This document shows, piece after piece, positions 1 to 7,799 of a stretch of DNA of 64,000 nucleotides. The DNA is from Neorhizobium vignae. Lineage in GTDB: Bacteria; Pseudomonadota; Alphaproteobacteria; Rhizobiales; Rhizobiaceae. A program made the translations under genes and the position numbers. Position 1 is the first letter of the stretch, and each line of letters opens with the position of its first letter. The notes under the pieces are model-generated. The model did not search any database. It was not told the DNA's origin and saw nothing but the letters and a program-made list of their open reading frames with translations. The DNA lies in assembly GCF_000732195.1 (NCBI RefSeq), contig NZ_JNNU01000002.1:868001-932000 (forward strand), in the 5' to 3' direction.

Positions 1-502
1 CGATCTTGCCCTTGAATTCCGGGTTGTTCCAGAGATCCTTCCAGGACTTCGGCTTGGTCTTCACCAGGTCCGTGCGGTAGCCGATGCCGATCGGCGAAAC
101 GGCGCCGATAGCGCCCCAGCCGTCGGTCTTCTTGGCGAGCGGATAGAGGTCGGCGTAGTTCGGCAGCTTGGTGAGGTCGAGCTTCTCGAAGAAACCTTCC
201 TTGCGCAGGCCCGAGGCGAAGACCTCGTTGGTCATCACCATCGAATAGGGAGGCTTGGCGGCCCCCGCCGCCCGCAGGTTGGCGCCCCAGACGCGGCCGT
301 TGCCGACATCGAGCGTCACGGCGACGCCGGTCTGCTTGGTGAAGGCGGGACCGACGGTCGAGCGCCAATACTGTTCCCATACGCCGCCGAGCGTCGGTAC
401 GACCAGCGTCTTCGCTTGAGCCCGCGCCGGAAGGCCGAAAAGTCCGGCAGCAGTCAGCGCACTCATTCCGGCAAGCGCTTGCCGCCTTGTCAAATCCATC
501 AT
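1..502 (-). CDS. ABC transporter substrate-binding protein (N-terminal part, runs off the left edge)
   Basis: The minus-strand frame starts at ATG 502 (a second ATG is at 499) after an AAGGGGA ribosome site and stays open to the window edge, so only about 167 N-terminal residues are visible. The N-terminus MMDLTRRQALAGMSAL followed by a hydrophobic run and AQA is a Tat-type signal peptide. The mature part (TLVVPTLGGVWEQYW) and the stretch SPIGIGYRTDLVKTKPKSWK resemble the extracellular solute-binding proteins of polyamine or iron type (PotD/AfuA-like), which bind a ligand in the periplasm for an ABC importer. The oxygenase gene lies 88 bases upstream on the same strand, so the two may be cotranscribed. 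The ligand cannot be told from this fragment. Confidence 0.85.
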   Translation of the reverse strand, partial: MMDLTRRQALAGMSALTAAGLFGLPARAQAKTLVVPTLGGVWEQYWRSTVGPAFTKQTGVAVTLDVGNGRVWGANLRAAGAAKPPYSMVMTNEVFASGLRKEGFFEKLDLTKLPNYADLYPLAKKTDGWGAIGAVSPIGIGYRTDLVKTKPKSWKDLWNNPEFKGKI

Positions 503-590
503 GTCCAGTTCCCCTTGTTGCGATCTTTGATCGATATGTGCCGGCGGTGTTCCGCTTCTGCGCACGAGTTCAGTCGAGTTCAGTCGGTCA

Positions 591-1565
591 TCAGCCCTTC
601 GAAAAAGCCTGCTTCGTCTTCAGGTCGATATATTCGCCATAGGTGATCGGTTCATATTTCGCCCCGCCCTCTACGAACGGGGCCAGGCACTCGATCACCG
701 TATCCTTGGACGGATTGAGGAAGAACGGGATCGACTGGCGGCGCGCCGTGCCCTTGAAGCCGGTGGGCGGATTGGCGACGCGGTGCGGTGTCGAGACCCA
801 TTCGTCATTCGTCCAGCGCATGAAGGCGTCGGCGATGTTGATCACATAGGCGCCGTCGATCGACGGGGCATCCAGCCAGTCGCCATTGCGGTTGCGCACC
901 TGCAATCCACCGGCCGAAGCCTCCGAGCGCAGAATGGTCATGAAGCCGTAATCGGTGTGGACGCCGGCGCGCATCTGGCCCGGCAGCGGCGATTCGTCCT
1001 GCTCCGGATAATTGATGACGCGCAGTGCCGAGAGATGGTTTTCGAAGGAAGGTTCGAAATAGTCCTGATCGAGCCCGATCGCCTGGCAGAAGATCCGGCG
1101 CATGTACCTGGCGAGGATTTCCATTTCCTTGAAATAGTCGCGGAACGCCTGTTCCAGCCCCTCCGGGCGGTCCGGCCAGGTATCGCCAGGAAGGTTCTGG
1201 CCGAAGTTGAGGCTTTCCTTGTAATCGCCGGGCGTCTTGATGCCGAGCGTCGCGGCAAGCGCCTCCTCGGCGATCGGCGAAAAGGCTACGCCGCCCGGAA
1301 CGCCGGTGCCGCGGCCCTGAGTCTTCTTCCAGTCCTGCGGGTAATCGAAAAAGGCGCGGGCGAGATTGTAGAGCCTCGACGTCACCTCCGGCGAAACGCC
1401 GTGGCCGGTGACGAGGAAGAACCCGGTATCGCGGCAGGCCGTCTCGATGGCTTTGACGACGCCAGCGGCGCCGGCTTCGTTGCGGATGAAGGAGCCCACG
1501 TCGATGACTGGGATGCTGGGAACGGCACCATTGGATGACACAGGGTTGGCGCTCGAAACGGGCAT
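591..1565 (-). CDS. 2-oxoglutarate/Fe(II)-dependent oxygenase, isopenicillin N synthase-like
   Basis: A 324-residue protein of the isopenicillin-N-synthase-like oxygenase superfamily (N-terminal DIOX_N region, then 2OG-FeII_Oxy). The iron triad is visible as H203 and D205 in HTDYG and H261 in TPHRV. The 2-oxoglutarate-binding Arg-x-Ser is R276-S278 in RRQSI. The start at 1565 is chosen because it follows a strong GGAGGAAG site; an upstream in-frame ATG at 1631 lies inside the divergent promoter. The gene is divergent from the pseudouridine operon and upstream of the substrate-binding protein gene. Family members hydroxylate small molecules, including nucleobases in fungi and plants. A role in nucleobase use here rests only on gene context. 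Confidence 0.85.
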   Translation of the reverse strand: MPVSSANPVSSNGAVPSIPVIDVGSFIRNEAGAAGVVKAIETACRDTGFFLVTGHGVSPEVTSRLYNLARAFFDYPQDWKKTQGRGTGVPGGVAFSPIAEEALAATLGIKTPGDYKESLNFGQNLPGDTWPDRPEGLEQAFRDYFKEMEILARYMRRIFCQAIGLDQDYFEPSFENHLSALRVINYPEQDESPLPGQMRAGVHTDYGFMTILRSEASAGGLQVRNRNGDWLDAPSIDGAYVINIADAFMRWTNDEWVSTPHRVANPPTGFKGTARRQSIPFFLNPSKDTVIECLAPFVEGGAKYEPITYGEYIDLKTKQAFSKG

Positions 1566-1591
1566 GGCCTTCCTCCAATTTACGTCTGACA

Positions 1592-1628
1592 AACAGATGT
1601 TGACAAAAACATCTGTTGTTGTCCATAA
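1592..1628 (+). promoter_or_regulatory. psuK promoter overlapped by a perfect palindromic operator
   Basis: AACAGATGTT (1592-1601) and AACATCTGTT (1608-1617) form a perfect 10-base inverted repeat with a 6-base spacer. Its centre holds a consensus -35 box TTGACA (1600-1605), followed 18 bases later by CATAAC as a possible -10. A repressor bound here would block transcription toward psuK and could also affect the divergent oxygenase gene. The natural candidate is the HTH domain fused to the PsuK protein itself. The palindrome is seen directly; the identity of the binder is inference. Confidence 0.6.
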
Positions 1629-1681
1629 CAAAATTAACGAAGTTGCAACGTGGTTCTCGCCTCAAGGACGATCGACTGAAC

Positions 1682-2791
1682 ATGGATGACCTTGCGCCAC
1701 AGGAAGCGGCCGTCCTGGCAATCATCAAGGACAACCCGTTCGCGGGCCAGCAGGAGATCGCCACCATGCTCGGGCTGGCGCGCTCCACGGTCGCCGCCCA
1801 TATCGTCCAGTTGATGCAGAAGGGTTACATCCTCGGCCGCGGTTACGTGATGCCCGCCGAGACCCGCGCCGTCTGCATCGGCGGCGCCGTGCTCGACCGC
1901 AAATACCGCGCCAAGCAGGAATTCGTCTTCGAGACTTCGAACCCGGTCGACGGCGTGCGCAGCCTCGGCGGCGTTGCCCGCAACGTCGCGGAAAACCTTG
2001 CACTTCTCGGCACCACGACCAGTTTCGTGTCGATCGTCGGTGACGACGAAGGCGGCCGGGCGGTGGTGAAGCACATGCGCGACCGCGGCATCGACGTCAG
2101 CCAGATCATCACCACCACCGAGCGCCCGACGGCGGAATATGCCGCCATCCTCGACACCAAGGGCGACCTCGTCCTCGGCATTGCCGACATGAGCATTTTC
2201 GACCTGCTGCTGCCGAGCCATATCGAGCGCATCTGGCCGCATCTCGCCGCCGCAAGCTGGGTGTTTTCCGACTGCAACCTGCCGGCCGAAACGCTTTCCG
2301 CTCTGATCGCCAAACGCCAGGGCGCCCGCTTCCGGCTGGCTATTGACGCCGTCTCGACGCCCAAGGCCGCGCGCCTGCCGAGGGATCTCACCGGCATCGA
2401 CCTCCTGTTCATGAACATCGACGAGGCGAACGCGGTCCTCGGACGCAAGGCGCACGAAACGATCGACGACGCCAGAGAGGCGGCACTTGCCCTGCAGGCG
2501 GCCGGTGCGCGCGAGGCGGTCGTCACCATGGGTCCGCGCGGCATCGCGGTTGCCGGCACCGAAGGCGCCCGTACCTTCCCGGCCGTGCATGCCAGGCCAA
2601 TCGACATCACCGGCGCCGGAGATGCTATGATCGCCGGAACGCTGCACCGGATCCTGCATGGCGAAGATACCTACACTGCGGCCCGCACCGGCGCGCTGCT
2701 CGGCACCCTGACCACCGAAAGCACCGCGAGCGTCCATACGGAACTGTCCGAACGCTTCCTGGAAGCCAATATGCACCGACTGGCTGGCTAA
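1682..2791 (+). CDS. psuK: Pseudouridine kinase (PfkB family) with N-terminal winged-helix domain
   Basis: A 369-residue protein. Residues 1 to about 60 form a MarR/Lrp-like winged helix (QEIATMLGLARSTVAAHIVQ). The rest is a PfkB/ribokinase-fold sugar kinase with the glycine-rich start ICIGGAVLDRKY-type strand (here VCIGGAVLD) and the catalytic anion-hole motif DITGAGDAM near residue 310. It should phosphorylate pseudouridine to pseudouridine 5'-phosphate. The assignment rests on psuG 36 bases downstream; the same HTH-kinase plus glycosidase pairing is seen for E. coli YeiI/YeiN. ATG 1682 is preferred over upstream starts, which would extend into the promoter. The HTH suggests autoregulation through the palindrome upstream. 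Confidence 0.87.
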   Translation: MDDLAPQEAAVLAIIKDNPFAGQQEIATMLGLARSTVAAHIVQLMQKGYILGRGYVMPAETRAVCIGGAVLDRKYRAKQEFVFETSNPVDGVRSLGGVARNVAENLALLGTTTSFVSIVGDDEGGRAVVKHMRDRGIDVSQIITTTERPTAEYAAILDTKGDLVLGIADMSIFDLLLPSHIERIWPHLAAASWVFSDCNLPAETLSALIAKRQGARFRLAIDAVSTPKAARLPRDLTGIDLLFMNIDEANAVLGRKAHETIDDAREAALALQAAGAREAVVTMGPRGIAVAGTEGARTFPAVHARPIDITGAGDAMIAGTLHRILHGEDTYTAARTGALLGTLTTESTASVHTELSERFLEANMHRLAG

Positions 2792-2827
2792 TTTCCGGCC
2801 GCTCGAAACGATCTAAGGAATACCGAA

Positions 2828-3757
2828 ATGGCCCTCATCAAACCGAAGCTGAGCCGCGAAGTGGCCGAAACACTCGCATCCGGCGGCCCGGTCGTGGCGC
2901 TGGAATCGACCATCATCACCCACGGCATGCCGTACCCGGCCAATCTCGAAACGGCCCTCGGCGTCGAGGCGGTGATCCGCGAGAACGGCGCGATCCCGGC
3001 AACCATCGCCGTCGTCAACGGCGAGTTGCGCGTCGGCCTCGAACACAGCGAACTGGAAGAACTCGCCCAGGCGAAGGGCGTCGTAAAAGCCTCCGGCCGC
3101 GACCTCGCCGTCGCCATGGTGCGCGGCCAGTCGGCCGGCACCACGGTTTCCGCCACCATGCTGATGGCCGATCTCGCCGGCATCGACATTTTCGCCACTG
3201 GCGGCGTCGGCGGCGTCCATCGCGGCGCCGAACAGACCTTCGACATCTCCGCCGACCTGACCGAACTGGGCCGCACCAAGACCGCCGTCGTCTGCGCCGG
3301 CGTGAAATCCATCCTCGATATCGCCAAGACGCTGGAATATCTCGAAACCCAGCGCGTGCCGGTGATCGCTTATGGCACCGACGATTTCCCGGCCTTCTTC
3401 ACGCGCAAGAGCGGCTTCAAGGCTGACCACCGGCTCGACACGCCGGAGGAGATCGCCAGGGCGATGTTCCTGCACCACCAGCTCGGCACCGGCACCGGCC
3501 TGATGATCGCCAACCCGATCCCGGAGGCAGCAGCCCTCACCCCCGATTTCATCGACGGCACGATATCCGACGCGGTGCGGGAGGCGGAGGAACGCGGCAT
3601 TGGCCGCAAGGAGCTGACGCCCTTCCTGCTCGCCCGCATCAACGAGCTGTCCAAGGGCGAGAGCCTGAAGGCCAATATCGAGCTGGTGAGGAACAATGCG
3701 CGGCTCGCCGCGAAGATGGCCGTCGCCTATGCGGCGCTGAAGAAGGCCGGCAAATAG
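2828..3757 (+). CDS. psuG: Pseudouridine-5'-phosphate glycosidase
   Basis: A 309-residue PsuG/YeiN family protein. It opens with the family signature ALESTIITHGMPYP, followed by the KASGRDLA and TTVSATM segments and the FATGGVGGVHRGAE loop. It cleaves the C-C glycosidic bond of pseudouridine 5'-phosphate to give uracil and ribose 5-phosphate through a lysine Schiff base. It is full length for the family. The start has an AAGGAAT ribosome site. It lies 36 bases after psuK and 23 bases before the enoyl-CoA hydratase gene, so all are probably on one transcript. Confidence 0.95.
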   Translation: MALIKPKLSREVAETLASGGPVVALESTIITHGMPYPANLETALGVEAVIRENGAIPATIAVVNGELRVGLEHSELEELAQAKGVVKASGRDLAVAMVRGQSAGTTVSATMLMADLAGIDIFATGGVGGVHRGAEQTFDISADLTELGRTKTAVVCAGVKSILDIAKTLEYLETQRVPVIAYGTDDFPAFFTRKSGFKADHRLDTPEEIARAMFLHHQLGTGTGLMIANPIPEAAALTPDFIDGTISDAVREAEERGIGRKELTPFLLARINELSKGESLKANIELVRNNARLAAKMAVAYAALKKAGK

Positions 3758-3780
3758 TTCAAGAACAAGGGGAACTGCCC

Positions 3781-4605
3781 ATGAACCAGCAAATGAACGG
3801 CTACGAGACGATCCTGTACGAGAAGGACGCCACCGACAAGTTCGCGACGATCACCATCAATCGTCCCGACAAGATGAACGCGATGAACAAGACGGTGATC
3901 CGCGAGATCGACGCCGCGGTTGCCACAGCCGTCGCAGACCCCGACGTCAATGCGCTCGTCATCACCGGCACCGGGCGCGCCTTCTCCTCCGGTTACGACC
4001 TGCAGGGCGGCGATTTCGATGTCGATATCGATTTCTGGCGCGAGGACATGTCGGAAAATGCCGAGGCGCTGCTCAACATCTGGCGCGCCCCGATCCCGGT
4101 CATCGCCTCGGTGAACGGCTATGCTCTCGCCGGCGCGCTGGAACTGATGATGTGCTGCGATCTGGCGATTGCCGCCGACAACGCCAAATTCGGCGAACCG
4201 GAAGTGCGCCACAATTCCGGCCCGCCGGCACTGATGATGCCCTGGCTGCTCGCCACCCGCGACGTGCGCTGGCTGATGTTCACCGGCGACATGGTGGATG
4301 CAGAGGAGGCGCTGCGCATGCACCTGATCAACAAGGTGGTGCCGGCCGACCAGCTCAAGGAAAAGACCGAGAACCTTGCCCGCAAGCTGGCCCGCATGCC
4401 GGTTCCGGCACTGAGATACACCAAGGCCTCGATCAACAACCAGCAGATGGTCGCCGGCCTCCTGCCATCCTTCCAGTACAATATCGAGGCGATTGCCGCT
4501 CTTCACGTCACCCGGCAGGGCCGCGAGTGGATGGCGAACCTCGCCAAGATGTCGCTGAAGGAATACCTCGCCTTCCGTGACGATCCCTTCAAGGGCCTCG
4601 ACTGA
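3781..4605 (+). CDS. Enoyl-CoA hydratase/isomerase (crotonase) family protein
   Basis: A 274-residue crotonase. The oxyanion-hole segment is GRAFSSGYDL and the second is NGYALAGALEL. Glutamates matching both catalytic residues of true hydratases can be found, one in ALEL and one in FGEPEV, so hydration or dehydration of an acyl-CoA is plausible. Position 3 of the operon, between psuG and an acyl-CoA synthetase (10-base gap), suggests that it works on the CoA ester made by that synthetase. 3-Hydroxypropionyl-CoA dehydration to acryloyl-CoA is one candidate (inference, see findings). The family is too broad to fix the substrate from sequence. Confidence 0.88.
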   Translation: MNQQMNGYETILYEKDATDKFATITINRPDKMNAMNKTVIREIDAAVATAVADPDVNALVITGTGRAFSSGYDLQGGDFDVDIDFWREDMSENAEALLNIWRAPIPVIASVNGYALAGALELMMCCDLAIAADNAKFGEPEVRHNSGPPALMMPWLLATRDVRWLMFTGDMVDAEEALRMHLINKVVPADQLKEKTENLARKLARMPVPALRYTKASINNQQMVAGLLPSFQYNIEAIAALHVTRQGREWMANLAKMSLKEYLAFRDDPFKGLD

Positions 4606-4615
4606 GGCCCAGGCC

Positions 4616-6721
4616 ATGACGGCCAACACGCCTGAGGCGATGCAGGCTCTCATGGCGCCGCGCTCCATTGCAGTCGTCGGCGCCACCGAGCGCGCCGACG
4701 CCTCCTCCAGCTACGTGATGAAGAACCTGATGCGCTTCGGCTATCAGGGGCACATCATTCCGGTGCATCCGAAGGCCGGGACGATCTTCGGACTTCCCGC
4801 CTCGCCCTCCCTCTCGGCACTGACCCATCTGCCCGATGTGGCCGTGATCGGTATCGCCGCCGACAAGGTGATCGCGGCCCTTGAAGAGGCCGGAAGTACC
4901 GGCGTCAAGGCGGCGGTCGTGCTGGCCTCCGGTTTTGCCGAACTGGACGAAGCCGGCCGTGAGCGGCAGCGACAACTGGTCGAGATCACCGAGCGCTACG
5001 GCATGGCGATCTGTGGCCCGAACTGCCTCGGCCTCTTCAATCTCGGCTCGGGCGCCGCACTCTATTCCTCCAGCCTCTCGACCAATCTCCAGAAGGGCCG
5101 CTTCGCGATCCTCTCCCATTCCGGCGCCAGCGCCATCGCGCTCGGCAATACCGGCCGGTTCGGCCTCAGCCACATCGTCTCCTCCGGCAACAGCGCCGCG
5201 ACCGACATTCCGGACTACCTCGATTTCCTCGCAACAGATGAAGATACCAGCGCCGTCGGCATCGTCCTCGAGGCCATCCGCGAACCGGAAAAACTGGCGG
5301 CCGCGATGGAGAAGATGCATGCGGCCAACAAGCCGGTGATCGCCCTCCGCGCCGGCCGCTCGACCCGCGGCGCCCAGGCGACCGCCGCCCATACCGGTTC
5401 GCTCGCCGGCAGCAACGACGCCTACCGTGCCTTCTTCCGCCGGGTCGGCATCATCGAAGTGCCCGACATGGACGGCTTCATGGAAACGGTGACGCTTTGC
5501 CTGACGCTGAAAGACAGGCCCGCCAAGCCGGGCGTCGCGATCGTCGGCGTCTCCGGCGGCGGCGTGGCGCATGTCTCCGATATTGCCGACGACGTCGGCC
5601 TTTGGCTGCCCGACCTGCAGCCTGAAACGGGTGCCCGGGTAAAGGCGCTACTGCCGCCCTTCGCTACACCCCAGAACCCGCTCGATACGACCGGCGCCGT
5701 CTTCGCCGACGGCGGGATCTATCGCGATGTCCTGCACGCGCTCGCCGACGATCCGTCGATCGGCCTCATCGTTGCAACGCAGGACGCACCCGCCGGCCTC
5801 GACGATTTCTGCGCCTCGGAATATCTCGGCATCGCCGAAGCGGTTTCCGAGTATGCTGTAACGGGCAACGTGCCGGTCGTGTTCATGAGCAACCTCTCCT
5901 CCGGCCATCACCCGGATGTCGAGGCGAGGCTTTCGAACGTGCCGGTGCTGCGCGGCACGAAAAGCGCGCTGACGGCCGTTCGCAGCCTGATCACCCGGAG
6001 CCACGCCGTCTCCTGGCCCGGCAAAGTGGCGGCGATAAAGAAAGCCCTTCCCGCGGGTGCTTTGACCGAGTGCGAAGCCAAACAACTGCTCGCCGTGGAA
6101 GGACTGCCGGTCCCCAGGGAACAACTCGTCACCAGCGCCGATGCGGCCGCCGAAGCTGCAAAGCAGCTTGGCTTCCCGGTGGTCATGAAGATCGAGTCGC
6201 CCGATATCCCGCACAAGACCGAAGCCGGCGGCGTAAAGCTCGGCATCGCGTCGGAAGTGCAAGCCCGCACCGCCTTCGATGCGATCATGGCAAACGCCCG
6301 CGCCTATGCTCCCGACGCCGCGCTGCGCGGCGTCTCGGTGCAGGAAATGGTCACGGGCGGAATCGAGGTACTGGTCGGCCTTGTCCGCCACGAACCCTTC
6401 GGTTTCGGCCTCGTCGTCGGCATCGGCGGCGTGCTGGTGGAACTGGTAAAGGACAGCGCCTTCGACCTCGTGTCCATCGACCTCGCCCGCGCCGACGCGA
6501 TGATCGGCGACACGAAACTGGCATCGCTGCTGGAAGGCTATCGCGGCGCGCAGAAGGCGGATCGAAAGGCGCTCGCCGAACTGCTGGTCAAGGTATCGGA
6601 CTTTGCAGCCCGATACGGCGACGATATAGAGGCGATCGATCTGAACCCGGTCGCAGTCCTTCCGGAAGGCAAGGGCGTGCGCATTCTCGATGCATTGATC
6701 ATTCCGCGGAAGATGCCGTGA
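4616..6721 (+). CDS. Acyl-CoA synthetase (NDP-forming), fused alpha/beta type
   Basis: A 701-residue NDP-forming acyl-CoA synthetase (acetate--CoA ligase, ADP-forming superfamily). Domains run as follows: CoA-binding Rossmann fold (residues about 10-140, SIAVVGATERA and GPNCLGLFN); two flavodoxin-like ligase domains including AAHTGSLAGSNDAY, which carries the phosphorylated histidine; and a C-terminal ATP-grasp domain (about 480-700, PVVMKIESPDIPHKTEAGG). The enzyme interconverts acid + CoA + NTP and acyl-CoA + NDP + Pi. ATG 4616 is chosen after a TGAGG site; an in-frame ATG at 4577 would overlap the hydratase gene by 29 bases. Fused enzymes of this build include the thaumarchaeal 3-hydroxypropionyl-CoA synthetase; the substrate here is unknown. 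Confidence 0.88.
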   Translation: MTANTPEAMQALMAPRSIAVVGATERADASSSYVMKNLMRFGYQGHIIPVHPKAGTIFGLPASPSLSALTHLPDVAVIGIAADKVIAALEEAGSTGVKAAVVLASGFAELDEAGRERQRQLVEITERYGMAICGPNCLGLFNLGSGAALYSSSLSTNLQKGRFAILSHSGASAIALGNTGRFGLSHIVSSGNSAATDIPDYLDFLATDEDTSAVGIVLEAIREPEKLAAAMEKMHAANKPVIALRAGRSTRGAQATAAHTGSLAGSNDAYRAFFRRVGIIEVPDMDGFMETVTLCLTLKDRPAKPGVAIVGVSGGGVAHVSDIADDVGLWLPDLQPETGARVKALLPPFATPQNPLDTTGAVFADGGIYRDVLHALADDPSIGLIVATQDAPAGLDDFCASEYLGIAEAVSEYAVTGNVPVVFMSNLSSGHHPDVEARLSNVPVLRGTKSALTAVRSLITRSHAVSWPGKVAAIKKALPAGALTECEAKQLLAVEGLPVPREQLVTSADAAAEAAKQLGFPVVMKIESPDIPHKTEAGGVKLGIASEVQARTAFDAIMANARAYAPDAALRGVSVQEMVTGGIEVLVGLVRHEPFGFGLVVGIGGVLVELVKDSAFDLVSIDLARADAMIGDTKLASLLEGYRGAQKADRKALAELLVKVSDFAARYGDDIEAIDLNPVAVLPEGKGVRILDALIIPRKMP

Positions 6722-6758
6722 CGGTGAGCTGGCGCTCACTATCGGCAACGACGCTCCA

Positions 6759-6795
6759 CACCCTCATTCCTGTGAAAAGCACAGGAATGAGGGTG
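6759..6795. terminator. Perfect 16-bp stem-loop between convergent genes
   Basis: CACCCTCATTCCTGTG (6759-6774) and its exact reverse complement (6780-6795) are separated by the loop AAAAG. The hairpin sits in the 79-base gap between the plus-strand acyl-CoA synthetase gene and the minus-strand nucleoside hydrolase gene. It has no long T-tract, but its position and strength fit a bidirectional transcription end. Confidence 0.75.
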
Positions 6796-6800
6796 AAGTG

Positions 6801-7772
6801 CTACACCAGCCGCAGCTTCGGGTTAGCCTCCGCCCGGCCGAACCATGACAGCCGCTCGGTCAGCAGCGCATAAAAACCGTCCGCATCGACGTCGCGCATG
6901 AACATCGCGTTCTTCGGCCGGCCGGACACACCCCACCAGTCGGCGACGGTCATGCCCTTGGTGAGTTCGGACTCCGTTTCGATCTCCACATTGCAGAGCC
7001 GACCGGAATAAAGCTCCGGCTTCAGGAGATAGGCGATCACGTTCGGATCGTGCAGCGGCCCGCCGTCGCTGCCGTATTTTGCCACGTCGAAGCGCTCGAA
7101 ATAATCGAGCCAGCCGACCACCGCATCGGAGAGCGGCGTGCCGATCGCCTGGACCGCGGCGACGCGGGCGCGGGTCGTCAGCGTCTTGTGGGTGACGTCG
7201 AGCGGCATCATCACGATCGGCACGCCGGAGCCGAACACGACGGCTGCCGCCTGAGGATCGACATAGATGTTGAATTCCGCGGCCGGCGTGATGTTGCCGC
7301 CCTCGAACAGCCCCCCGCCCATCAGCACGATCTTTTTGATACGGCCCGCGATCTCGGGAACCCGTGTCAAAGCCTTGCCGAGATCGGTGAGCGGCCCGAG
7401 CGTGCAGACGGTCACCGTGCCGGCCGGTTCGGCGGTGAGTGTCTCGATGATGAAATCGACGCCATGCTGTTCCTGAAGCGGCATGGTCGGCTCGGGAAGA
7501 TCGGCGCCGTCGAGGCCGGTCGCGCCATGCACATGTTCGGCGGTGACGAGCGGTCCCGTCATCGGCTGGCTGCAGCCGGCAAACACCTTGATGTCGGGGC
7601 GGCCGGCCAGCTCGCAGATCTTGCGGATGTTCTTCGTCGTCAGCGACAGTGGCACGTTGCCGGCGGCGGCGACGATCCCCAGAACCTCGATTTCCGGACT
7701 TGCGAGCGCCAGCAGGATGGCCAGCGCGTCGTCCTGGCCGGGGTCGGTATCGATGATGATCTTCTCTGCCAT
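6801..7772 (-). CDS. Nucleoside hydrolase (inosine-uridine preferring family)
   Basis: A 323-residue nucleoside hydrolase with the calcium/ribose-binding N-terminus IIIDTDPGQDDALAIL, the LGPLTDLG and VLMGGG motifs, the EFNIYVDPQAA loop and a C-terminal DPNVIAYLL segment carrying the last ligand Asp. It hydrolyses ribonucleosides to base plus ribose. ATG 7772 sits 8 bases after GAGAG; a GTG at 7781 would add three residues. It is the last gene of a minus-strand series with the oxidoreductase (28 bases upstream) and faces psuKG. Pyrimidine nucleosides are a reasonable guess from the pseudouridine genes nearby. Confidence 0.92.
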   Translation of the reverse strand: MAEKIIIDTDPGQDDALAILLALASPEIEVLGIVAAAGNVPLSLTTKNIRKICELAGRPDIKVFAGCSQPMTGPLVTAEHVHGATGLDGADLPEPTMPLQEQHGVDFIIETLTAEPAGTVTVCTLGPLTDLGKALTRVPEIAGRIKKIVLMGGGLFEGGNITPAAEFNIYVDPQAAAVVFGSGVPIVMMPLDVTHKTLTTRARVAAVQAIGTPLSDAVVGWLDYFERFDVAKYGSDGGPLHDPNVIAYLLKPELYSGRLCNVEIETESELTKGMTVADWWGVSGRPKNAMFMRDVDADGFYALLTERLSWFGRAEANPKLRLV

Positions 7773-7799
7773 GCTGGTCACTCTCGGATACGGTAACGG

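Noticed and set aside
568..587. Tandem AGTTCAGTCG repeat downstream of the oxygenase gene
   Set aside because: Only two 10-base copies in a short gap; no evidence for function.
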